64,000 nt of DNA from Sulfurimonas sp. HSL3-1 (GTDB lineage: Bacteria; Campylobacterota; Campylobacteria; Campylobacterales; Sulfurimonadaceae). The notes beneath the pieces were generated by a model. It was not told the origin of the DNA. It did no database searches and saw nothing but the letters and a program-made list of their open reading frames with translations. This document shows positions 56,843 to 64,000 of this stretch, one piece after another (the stretch's first letter is position 1; each line of letters starts with the position of its first letter). The DNA is taken from the NCBI RefSeq assembly GCF_039645995.1, contig NZ_CP147920.1, forward strand, positions 2,170,001 to 2,234,000. Reading direction: 5' to 3'. The position numbers and the translations under genes were made by a program.

Positions 56843-57681
56843 GCTATTTTTTTTCCTTTTACTATATTGTGTACCGCTTCACGTATCTTGATTGGTTTTC
56901 TACCCAAAAGTTGTTCAAGATATAGTGACACGAGCTCGATATTTTTTGGTCTTGCCATCCAAAAATTCTCATCCGGTTCAATTAATACATATTTCAAATT
57001 ATTGCCTACTGCTTCATTGAAATAGTCTGCGATATCTTTCCTCGACACGTTTTCATTCCCACAGATATTGAACTTTTGATTTGGGAATGCATCCCATTTC
57101 TGCAATATTGCCTCAATGGCGTCCAAAACGTCCTCCATGAATACTATTTTCCGATAGAATGGATGAAACACCTCGGCTGTTTTACTCTCTTTCAGACAGT
57201 TTTGAAGGTATTGCAAATATTTATCACCCTGCGATAGTACGTATGACAATCGAAATACTTTGAAATTATCTTTACCCGCGAAAGCTTTTTCAACTTCATC
57301 TTTCATCTTTGCATATTCACCAAAGGGGTGTGTAGGAGCATCTTCATTAACCGGGTCTGTTGTATTGCCGTAAATGACATCGCTAGAGAAAAATAATACT
57401 TTCCCCCCATTTTCAAGTACTTTTTCAATGAAATATTTAGTACCAGTCACATTGACACTGTATGCGTTTTCAAAATCATTCTCACATTTATCCGGAGAAG
57501 AAATAGCTGCAAGAAAAATAACTTTTGTCTCACTGTTGATCTGTTGATAATCAAAAGACTCAGGAGCATACAAATCTAAAAAAAAACCTTCTTCATTTAT
57601 CATCGAAGTAGTAAATGTATACCCGCCCCGCCGAATCAACTCACTAGCTATAAGACCGTTTCTTCCAATGATAAGATTCAA
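56839..57681 (-). CDS. NAD(P)-dependent sugar reductase/epimerase (RmlD-like)
   Basis: 280 residues, TTG start with AAGGGAA upstream. Short SDR-type protein: IIGRNGLIASELI (N-terminal Gly-rich motif), SSDVIYGNT, Tyr and Lys in EYAKMK, CGNENVSRKDIA. Probably reduces the 4-keto sugar made by the preceding dehydratase, yielding GDP-6-deoxy-heptose or an epimer. Overlaps the dehydratase gene by 4 bp. Confidence 0.7.
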   Translation of the reverse strand: MNLIIGRNGLIASELIRRGGYTFTTSMINEEGFFLDLYAPESFDYQQINSETKVIFLAAISSPDKCENDFENAYSVNVTGTKYFIEKVLENGGKVLFFSSDVIYGNTTDPVNEDAPTHPFGEYAKMKDEVEKAFAGKDNFKVFRLSYVLSQGDKYLQYLQNCLKESKTAEVFHPFYRKIVFMEDVLDAIEAILQKWDAFPNQKFNICGNENVSRKDIADYFNEAVGNNLKYVLIEPDENFWMARPKNIELVSLYLEQLLGRKPIKIREAVHNIVKGKKIA

Positions 57682-57729
57682 AAATTCCCTTTCTACAATT
57701 ATATTACAATTAATTTTAGTGTTTTGTTA

Positions 57730-58905
57730 TTACATATTTAATACAGATTCATATAAATCACAATATTGCTTCCCAATTGAATCCAATGCAAAATGTTCTT
57801 TAATACTAGCCCTTTCCTCAAGCGAGACCTGCTTTAACGATGTCATATCAGCCATTATTTCATGTAAATTTTCTGCCAAGCTTTCTACATTTTCAGCTTC
57901 AAATAAAAATCCATTCTTGCCAGGAATAATGAATTCTTTAAACGGTCCGAAATCAGAGGCGAGTACCGGTGTACCGAAGCTCATAGAGCGGATTAAAACA
58001 CCACTGTTGTAAATCTTCCTGTATGGGAGAACAACAAGGTCGGCTGCATTGAAATAATGAGGCACATCGTCATTATTAACATACCCAATCCGCTGATCGA
58101 CATAGTTTGCAAGTCCGTATTCCTCAATAATATTTTCATATTCAGAATAATCGTCTTTCCAAACTTTACCGGCAATGACAAGAAGAACTGAAGGTTCCTT
58201 TTTTGCCACTTCCGCCAATGCTTTTAGCAAGAGGTCAAGCCCTTTAACTTTTTTTATCTGCCCAAAAAACAAAATAATTTTTCTGTCTTGCGGCAGATTG
58301 AGATGTTCCCTGGCAACATTTTTTTCAATGAAGTTAGAGTCCAAGCTCTCAACATCAAAATCAGGGCCGTAAATGGTTTCTATTTTCTTCGCATCCACTA
58401 TGTTAGATTTCAGATTTTTTACCAATTCATTCTTAGCATATTCTGTATGCAATACAGCTGCATCCAATAAAGTAAGGAATTTCTCATAGTTATGTCTTGA
58501 ACTGTCACCTTTTGCATATTTTTCAAATGACTCTACATCATGCACAGTTCCTACGACACGAAAACCAAAAACTTTTTTAGCTAAAATCAAATTATAATAT
58601 TCAAGAAATCCAAAATCGACAAAATGTAAATGCACGATTTTGGCACTTCTTCTTTTTGCATCCAACAACGCAAAAAGTGTCCCTTTCACATAGTTTAATC
58701 CACGAATAAATTTATTTGTTTCCCCATAAATGTTTTTGTAGACGAGTTCGACTGATTCGTATTCCGAAGTTTCATCACATGTATATAAATTGGCATCATA
58801 GCCATGCTGCATTTTGATTGAATTCAGCATATTAAAATCATAATAATCCAATCCACCGTGCCCGCCGACAGGCTCAATGACTGCAATAATATCTTTGCTT
58901 TTCAC
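57730..58905 (-). CDS. Glycosyltransferase family 4
   Basis: 391 residues. Early His-rich EPVGGHGGLDYYDF and acceptor domain, then KIILFFGQIKKVKGLDLLLKAL and PYRKIYNSGVLIRSMSFGTPVLAS, the GT4 donor site. Probably transfers a sugar within the repeat unit. GTG start overlapping the upstream stop (GTGA). Confidence 0.88.
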   Translation of the reverse strand: MKSKDIIAVIEPVGGHGGLDYYDFNMLNSIKMQHGYDANLYTCDETSEYESVELVYKNIYGETNKFIRGLNYVKGTLFALLDAKRRSAKIVHLHFVDFGFLEYYNLILAKKVFGFRVVGTVHDVESFEKYAKGDSSRHNYEKFLTLLDAAVLHTEYAKNELVKNLKSNIVDAKKIETIYGPDFDVESLDSNFIEKNVAREHLNLPQDRKIILFFGQIKKVKGLDLLLKALAEVAKKEPSVLLVIAGKVWKDDYSEYENIIEEYGLANYVDQRIGYVNNDDVPHYFNAADLVVLPYRKIYNSGVLIRSMSFGTPVLASDFGPFKEFIIPGKNGFLFEAENVESLAENLHEIMADMTSLKQVSLEERASIKEHFALDSIGKQYCDLYESVLNM

Positions 58906-59876
58906 TGGCCACTCTCTTTAAGCCATTGGGGAAAATTGGAATGACTATATTTTTGTTTCTCAAGGAAATTTTTCAACAAGAGATTTTCCTCATTAAATAG
59001 ATCAGAAACTTCTGTTGAGGTTTCAAAGCCTAAGGTTTCTTGATGGGTTTCTTTTTTGTTTAATGAAAAATACACTTTTTTTAAAAAGTCTTTGATATAC
59101 AAATTTTTCCTAAAAAACGGTTCCAATTGTCTATTGATTGTCAATGCCATTTTATGTAACCACTCCCATTTTGCAAATTGTGTTTTATTCTGGACTTTGT
59201 ACTCATAACTCTCATAAAATCCACTGGGAATATTCAACCACTCACAAATCTCCAGCATTGTTTCTTTAGGATACTCTTCCATGTTTTCCAAAAAAACAAT
59301 TTTGATGTTTTTACTGTCAAGGACTTCAAACCATTCCTTCAAAAATCTATAATAAAGCCCATATTTTATGCCACTTAGAAAATAGTCATTTTCTATATTA
59401 TTTTTGCCACTTCTATAATAATCCAATGATGCTCGACAGTAGCTCTCATACGTCATTTCGTTAATAAAAGTAATTTGATCCTGTTTCAATCTACTGGCAT
59501 ATGCATGGACGTAGTTTGATTTCAAGTATTCATAAAAAGAATATAGTCTACTTTTTGGTTCACGTAAAATAAAAATTACTTTAAATTCACCCAATACCTT
59601 TTGCATCATCCGGGCTACTTTTTGCCCGCCATAAAGATAACCCGGGCTAGCTTCTAAAATATAAGCAAAGTCATTTGGAGTTTCGATATGCGTAAAATAC
59701 TTAGTGTATTCTTCTAGCGGTGGCAACCCTTGATCGAACTGTAATGGCACGAAATAACCCAATTCTTTTTTACTAGAAATCGCGATCTTTTGATGTGCCG
59801 ACAAATATGAAAAAAGTGATGTCGTCCCGGCCTTAAAAACGCCACCGATTATTAAGTTTGGTAAGTTTTCTCTCAT
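58902..59876 (-). CDS. PAPS-dependent sulfotransferase
   Basis: 324 residues. GGVFKAGTTSLFSYLSAH is the 5'-phosphosulfate-binding loop; VIFILREPKSRLYSFYEYLK is the 3'-phosphate-binding region. Similar to carbohydrate sulfotransferases. It should add sulfate from PAPS to the polysaccharide or a precursor. Sulfation of surface polysaccharides is uncommon in this phylum. Upstream gap of 9 bp to the Wzy-like gene. Confidence 0.85.
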   Translation of the reverse strand: MRENLPNLIIGGVFKAGTTSLFSYLSAHQKIAISSKKELGYFVPLQFDQGLPPLEEYTKYFTHIETPNDFAYILEASPGYLYGGQKVARMMQKVLGEFKVIFILREPKSRLYSFYEYLKSNYVHAYASRLKQDQITFINEMTYESYCRASLDYYRSGKNNIENDYFLSGIKYGLYYRFLKEWFEVLDSKNIKIVFLENMEEYPKETMLEICEWLNIPSGFYESYEYKVQNKTQFAKWEWLHKMALTINRQLEPFFRKNLYIKDFLKKVYFSLNKKETHQETLGFETSTEVSDLFNEENLLLKNFLEKQKYSHSNFPQWLKESGQ

Positions 59877-59885
59877 TTTTTTTCC

Positions 59886-61178
59886 TTAATTTATGCTTTT
59901 TTTGCCTATTTTATCTTGCCACTGCATTTTTAAAAATGCATACAATATAAGTAATGGAATCAAATACCTTATTGGTGTAAAGTAAAAACTTGCTTGCACT
60001 GATGCGATTAATGCATAGACTAATAAATATTTGAAAGTGACTATAAAGACATCCTCTGAGCTAGGAAGCTTCCTCAACACATTAATAGAAAATATGAATG
60101 GAATTAGATATAAAACAATGAAGCCAATGGCACCATACATGAATATGCCACCTAATACTCCAATATCTGAAGGATAAAAATAACCAAAAATAGAATCATA
60201 TCCACCATCCCATTGATGACTCACTCTTCCTGTCCCCCAGAAAACACTCATAGGATGCATTTCGAAATATTCAAATACTATTAAACTTGCAAAAATCCGT
60301 GCATTAGCTGATGAGTCCATTGATTCTTGCCCAGCAAGAACAGTAAACATTTGGGAGAAAAGGTAACTCATCCGATCCAAATAGTCAGGCATAATTATTT
60401 GAAGTATTAGCAAGCCAACAAATAAAACAAACCCTGTCTTTATCACTATTACGAATAATCTACTCATTGAATAATTCATTATCAGATAAAATGTGTATGT
60501 TAATAAAATGGCTAAAATATAGAAGCGCCCTTGAATAACAAAGAATACAAACCCTAAAAAGAATGACATATAAATTAAATCCTTTGCATTCTTATCAATC
60601 ATATATTTGACAAAATAATAAATTGATCCAAAGGTAATAAAATATTTTTGAAACTTAAAACGTAAGCCACGATCCTCAGTTAAATGGACAAAGTTAGCAA
60701 TCTCTTCAGAACTCTGAAGCTGATTCGGATCAAATGTCAAAACAAAAATAGTGAAAATAAAAAGTGAAACCCACGCCATGAAAACAAAAGCCGACTCCAT
60801 CGTCGAAAAAGAAATTTTTTTAGTAATCAATACATAATACAACCAAATCGACGTACCTAAAAGCAACCAAGTGCGCTCTGCAAGAACCCCATAAATAAAT
60901 GGCTGTCCAAACTCTGTAGATGCTCGATATGCACTATAAAAAGGGATAGTCACTATTAAGAGTAGATAGTAAAAAATCATTTTGTCGAATTTTCTTCTTT
61001 TTATAAGTTTGGTAAACACAAAAAGCATAAGGAACACCAACACTATTCCCAAAAAAAAAGCCTGTGCCTGAAAGAAAAGAGTCTCAAATGGAGTAGATTG
61101 AAAATATTTCAACGAAAAGATAAACACAATGATTAATGAAAAAATTTGAAAATTCTTTTTTGTAGTTAAGTGACTCAT
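59886..61178 (-). CDS. O-antigen/capsule polymerase-like membrane protein (Wzy type)
   Basis: 430 residues, about 11-12 helices; strongly AT-rich gene. A large periplasmic loop between late helices (FGTGRVSHQWDGGYDSIFGYF) is typical of Wzy. It joins repeat units into polymer on the periplasmic side. Sequence conservation of Wzy is low, so the family call rests on topology and context. Overlaps the next gene upstream by 4 bp. Confidence 0.65.
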   Translation of the reverse strand: MSHLTTKKNFQIFSLIIVFIFSLKYFQSTPFETLFFQAQAFFLGIVLVFLMLFVFTKLIKRRKFDKMIFYYLLLIVTIPFYSAYRASTEFGQPFIYGVLAERTWLLLGTSIWLYYVLITKKISFSTMESAFVFMAWVSLFIFTIFVLTFDPNQLQSSEEIANFVHLTEDRGLRFKFQKYFITFGSIYYFVKYMIDKNAKDLIYMSFFLGFVFFVIQGRFYILAILLTYTFYLIMNYSMSRLFVIVIKTGFVLFVGLLILQIIMPDYLDRMSYLFSQMFTVLAGQESMDSSANARIFASLIVFEYFEMHPMSVFWGTGRVSHQWDGGYDSIFGYFYPSDIGVLGGIFMYGAIGFIVLYLIPFIFSINVLRKLPSSEDVFIVTFKYLLVYALIASVQASFYFTPIRYLIPLLILYAFLKMQWQDKIGKKSIN

Positions 61179-62272
61179 AAAAATCTCTTTAGATTAATCA
61201 TAAAAATATTAATTTTTTTCAATGTAGATGGTTTTAATCTATACTTAACTGTCTGTGAACAGCAAATGATATCCTTATAAAAATCAATCAGAATGCCTTC
61301 GCCATAACATTGTTGTGCGACATCAACATCTTCAGCCTCAGCCCAAGCTAATTTATTGTTGAAAGGCTCCTCTTTAATAACGTTCTTGTTAAAGACTATC
61401 ATTCCACCATCAATATATGGATAGTAGTTTTTCATATAATATAAGTATTTTTCACTGAAGTAATCTGTACTTAGCGGGTTGCTGGCAGATGCATCAAAAT
61501 TATAAGATCTTATCAGAATGTAAGAAAGATAATCATACAACTTACCGTCTTCAAGGCCCTGTACCTGCGGGGATATCATGTCAAACTGTCTATAAAAGAT
61601 TTTATTTACAAAGTCTTCTTCCACCTCAATTCTAGCATGCATGATCGTGACAACGTTATAGCTTGATCGTTGCAACAGAAAATTCTTTTTTTTGCCAATC
61701 AGAAATCTACCATGTTCTACAGCTGCATCATATTGGAGATAGTGAAAATTTATACTATCTTTAAACATCTCTTGCAGGTGATGTGCAGAATACTCAGAAG
61801 GCCCACACACAATGATCTCACTAGGTATATTGGGGGATTTTTCACATGTTTTTCGTAGGCTCTCAAGACAATTTATTAAAACTGGTTCTTCGCTTTTCGA
61901 GCCAGAAAATACCACGCCGAATGTCACGCCTGTATTGGAATAGCTAGATGAACGTAATTTCTTGACTTCAATCTCATTCTCACTAAGCTTGAGAGGTTCA
62001 ACTTCCCCACCTAACGTTTTGAACAATTCTCGCTTTGTTTGCCAAAAATCTTTTTTAATTTCACGTTCGGTATACCCATCGTACGAAGAGTCTTTTATAA
62101 TAATGCTGCCGTTGCTCGAAACGTTCCAAAAAGCGTACTTAATAGCCCAACGAAGAACACCTTGTTTTTTTATCTTGGCTTTATCGATAACAACTTTATC
62201 AAAAGGTGCAAATTGAAGATATCTAAATCGTAAATTTTCGATATCTTCAATGGACTTGATTGTGAAGGTCAT
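61175..62272 (-). CDS. GT-A-like hypothetical protein, possible glycosyltransferase
   Basis: 365 residues; not a clear family match. The middle resembles a GT2 fold: TFGVVFSGSKSEEPVLINCLESLR, EIIVCGPSEYS, then IMHARIEVEEDF (where a DxD motif might be), DGGMIVFNKNVI, and LAWAEAEDVDVAQQCYGEG, similar to the ED-type end of GT-A enzymes. First 100 residues are unique. Placed in the middle of the polysaccharide operon. Possibly a transferase with an N-terminal accessory domain. Confidence 0.55.
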   Translation of the reverse strand: MTFTIKSIEDIENLRFRYLQFAPFDKVVIDKAKIKKQGVLRWAIKYAFWNVSSNGSIIIKDSSYDGYTEREIKKDFWQTKRELFKTLGGEVEPLKLSENEIEVKKLRSSSYSNTGVTFGVVFSGSKSEEPVLINCLESLRKTCEKSPNIPSEIIVCGPSEYSAHHLQEMFKDSINFHYLQYDAAVEHGRFLIGKKKNFLLQRSSYNVVTIMHARIEVEEDFVNKIFYRQFDMISPQVQGLEDGKLYDYLSYILIRSYNFDASASNPLSTDYFSEKYLYYMKNYYPYIDGGMIVFNKNVIKEEPFNNKLAWAEAEDVDVAQQCYGEGILIDFYKDIICCSQTVKYRLKPSTLKKINIFMINLKRFL

Positions 62273-63003
62273 CTCACCCTACTTTGATAATTTATTTCAA
62301 AATCATTCAGTTCTTCCGGAGTTCCCAAAACCCAATGTTCCTCAGCCATGTTGATAATAAACTTCTTGCCTTCGCTTATCAAATCGTTATACATAGGGGC
62401 AATATAGAACTCTCCTTTTGTCAATACTTCGCTTTCTATATGTTTTTTCGCAACATCTACAAAATCCGAAGCCCTTTTGAAATGATACAAACCAGTCAGT
62501 GCATAATTTGAAATTGCAACCTTCTCAGCAGTTTCCACTACATAGCCATTCTCATCCAGTTTTGCAAAACTAAACCTGTCTTCGTTACTATGAAAAGCGC
62601 CCAACACACCATCGCAATCTTCTCGTAATAGATCGTATTTCAGACTCGGGGCATAAACATGGGTATCAATATTGAAAATAACCAGATCTTTGTCTGGCTC
62701 AAAGAACTCTTCACCCATCATAACTGTTTCAGCCTGTCCTCTAGTCACTTTATCCAGAAAAAGTATTTCTAGTTTTTTTACTCTGTCTGCATAAAGCTTT
62801 TTTATAACACTATCTATGGAATATTTTTCTTTGTGCTCTTTCAAACCTATAAAAATAAGTGAATCACATATTTCCAATGGCAAAGAGTCAACTGACCATT
62901 CAAGGAGTGTCTTGCCGTGAGCTTCAATTAACATCTTCGGCATCTCATAACCAGCTTTTTGAAAGCGGGAGCCTTTCCCGGCCATTGGAATCACAAAAGT
63001 CAC
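62269..63003 (-). CDS. Sugar- or amino-acid-type nucleotidyltransferase
   Basis: 244 residues. FVIPMAGKGSRFQKAGYEMPKMLI is the nucleotidyltransferase N-terminus, DKVTRGQAETV and NIDTHVY (metal Asp) follow. Capsule loci of related bacteria have such proteins beside a small HAD phosphatase and a kinase-like gene, as here. The activated group is unknown. 4-bp overlaps on both sides. Confidence 0.75.
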   Translation of the reverse strand: MTFVIPMAGKGSRFQKAGYEMPKMLIEAHGKTLLEWSVDSLPLEICDSLIFIGLKEHKEKYSIDSVIKKLYADRVKKLEILFLDKVTRGQAETVMMGEEFFEPDKDLVIFNIDTHVYAPSLKYDLLREDCDGVLGAFHSNEDRFSFAKLDENGYVVETAEKVAISNYALTGLYHFKRASDFVDVAKKHIESEVLTKGEFYIAPMYNDLISEGKKFIINMAEEHWVLGTPEELNDFEINYQSRVR

Positions 63004-63392
63004 TCGTCACCCCTTACACTTTTTTCATGAGACTGCGGAAGGTTCTGCCCATCTCCATCAATTTCTGTCCAGTTATTAAAGCGGTATGCATTATCATCGA
63101 TGTAGATATCAGCCCAAGGTTTTCCGAAGTGTATTTCGTCGTACTCTACACCATGTTTTTCAAGCCATTCTAAAGTGACCTGAGCAACGCGCTGCTGCAC
63201 AAGTCCTACATTACCCTGACATGTTTTCATATGCCGTGCCGTCAAAATAATGATGTAATGACCAAAACTTTTTAGTTCGTTAATTCTTTCAATTGCACCT
63301 GCTATAGGCTCTACATCTGCATATGTCTGGCCTGGCTGTTTGAGCTGACAGATTACACCATCCAAATCGATACATATTCGTTTTATTTTCAT
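63000..63392 (-). CDS. Small HAD-family phosphatase, capsule-associated
   Basis: 130 residues. CIDLDGVIC (nucleophile and acid), IILTARH (motif II), GKPWADIYIDDNA (motif III-IV). Minimal HAD without a cap; small proteins like this occur in capsule loci and dephosphorylate a sugar phosphate or similar precursor. Substrate not known. Overlaps both neighbours by 4 bp. Confidence 0.8.
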   Translation of the reverse strand: MKIKRICIDLDGVICQLKQPGQTYADVEPIAGAIERINELKSFGHYIIILTARHMKTCQGNVGLVQQRVAQVTLEWLEKHGVEYDEIHFGKPWADIYIDDNAYRFNNWTEIDGDGQNLPQSHEKSVRGDE

Positions 63393-64000
63393 GTGTTTAT
63401 CCCCAATGACTGATTTAAAAGTACAATGCCGTGCACATAGAATGCGACTTGCCTATCTGGGTCCTCATTATGAAGCGGTGGCATTGAAAGGAATAGGAGT
63501 GCAGTTAAAAACAGAATGTCATTTACGCTATAGCCAAGTTCTTCTATCAGTTTTTTGTTCAAATGCTCAAGCAGCTCATGAGTCTCCCGCTTATGCACAC
63601 TGAAATTGACAGTGTTATCATCCTCAATATCAAGGGTGAAAAGTTTGGCGATAAAATAGTCATAACGCCCAATAATCGAATGCGTCAGTTTGGCCAAGTC
63701 ATATTTGCTGTCGCCGTAAATTCCAACACATTCTGATCCAAAGCTTCCTCGTGCATCGATCAGCCGGATGATGCCACTTTTATGATCATAAAGAATATTA
63801 TTAAAACAATAATCACCGTGCATAATACAAAAATCATTTTCATCATAGAGTTCTTCAAGACGTTTGGAAATAGTCTCTTTGAGTACAGGAAAATTTTTGT
63901 AGCGAACGTTGTTAATTGTCAACTCATCATTCTGAAGTATAAATCTACGATTGTCTGACAGTTGATGCATAAATTTGTCAACTCTGTCTAGTAGTTTACC
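63389..64000 (-). CDS. APH-like kinase, N-terminus outside the window
   Basis: The minus-strand frame is open to base 64000, so the start lies outside; an internal ATG at 63970 is not treated as the start. About 203 residues are visible. Kinase-like motifs: IMHGDYCFNNILYD (HxDxxxxN catalytic loop) and IRLIDARGSFG (DFG-like metal motif). An aminoglycoside/choline-kinase-type fold, probably phosphorylating a small precursor for polysaccharide modification. Fourth gene in a chain of 4-bp overlaps. Confidence 0.75.
   Translation of the reverse strand, partial: GKLLDRVDKFMHQLSDNRRFILQNDELTINNVRYKNFPVLKETISKRLEELYDENDFCIMHGDYCFNNILYDHKSGIIRLIDARGSFGSECVGIYGDSKYDLAKLTHSIIGRYDYFIAKLFTLDIEDDNTVNFSVHKRETHELLEHLNKKLIEELGYSVNDILFLTALLFLSMPPLHNEDPDRQVAFYVHGIVLLNQSLGINT

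Noticed and set aside
1..64000. tRNA, rRNA, intact insertion sequence or integrase
   Set aside because: None recognised by eye in the gaps; short RNA genes could still be missed without a covariance search.

Overview
The window looks like a chromosomal segment of a Campylobacterota (formerly Epsilonproteobacteria) bacterium. Evidence: a 14-gene complex I operon with two nuoG genes and no ordinary nuoE/nuoF, a UbiA-type prenyltransferase of the kind used in futalosine menaquinone synthesis, a small periplasmic c-type cytochrome, and waaF/hldE/hldD grouped together. Most of the window is GC-rich by eye, unusually so for the phylum; a Sulfurimonas-type free-living chemolithotroph fits, but genus is inference only. 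No rRNA, tRNA, CRISPR array or intact transposase was seen.

Layout. 0-4 kb: LPS inner-core genes (3' end of waaF, then hldE and hldD read leftward) with a YfaZ-like outer-membrane protein; the last 66 bp of waaF are duplicated just downstream. 4-8.4 kb: cytochrome c, mqnP, a lipoprotein hydrolase, miaA and a diguanylate cyclase with a haem-binding-type sensor. 8.4-13 kb: DedA and MgtC/DUF4010 membrane proteins and a P-type H+-ATPase. 13-30.5 kb: the nuoABCDEFG1G2HIJKLMN operon on the minus strand, ending in a hairpin terminator. 30.7-37.4 kb: an AAA+ ATPase, two divergent FadL-type channels, and a large surface lipase of the VolA/Pla-1 type directly behind the second FadL. 37.4-44 kb: housekeeping genes (nfo, an NlpC/P60 lipoprotein, an aldo/keto reductase, a DUF234 nuclease-like protein, aguB, comEA) separated by copies of a ~310 bp palindromic repeat element. 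44-46.8 kb: an orphan DNA-binding-like protein and a large lipoprotein.

46.8-64 kb: a long minus-strand polysaccharide cluster that becomes distinctly AT-rich beyond about 50.3 kb, which suggests acquisition by transfer. It holds a YjbH-like outer-membrane protein, a polyprenyl-phosphate sugar transferase, glycosyltransferases, a GH5-type hydrolase, a complete GDP-D-glycero-D-manno-heptose set (hddA, gmhA, hddC, gmhB), a GDP-sugar 4,6-dehydratase and a reductase likely to make a deoxyheptose, a sulfotransferase, a Wzy-like polymerase, and a nucleotidyltransferase/HAD phosphatase/kinase trio that runs off the right edge. The simplest reading is a surface polysaccharide containing a (6-deoxy)heptose and probably sulfate. 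gmhA and gmhB also make intermediates needed for ADP-heptose, so they could supply hldE/hldD at the left end.

The strongest leads are the complex I whose electron-input subunit is a GltD-like flavoprotein fused to a damaged NuoF iron-sulfur domain, the FadL-VolA lipid-scavenging pair, the modular palindromic repeat family, the waaF 3'-end duplication, and the heptose/sulfotransferase cluster.
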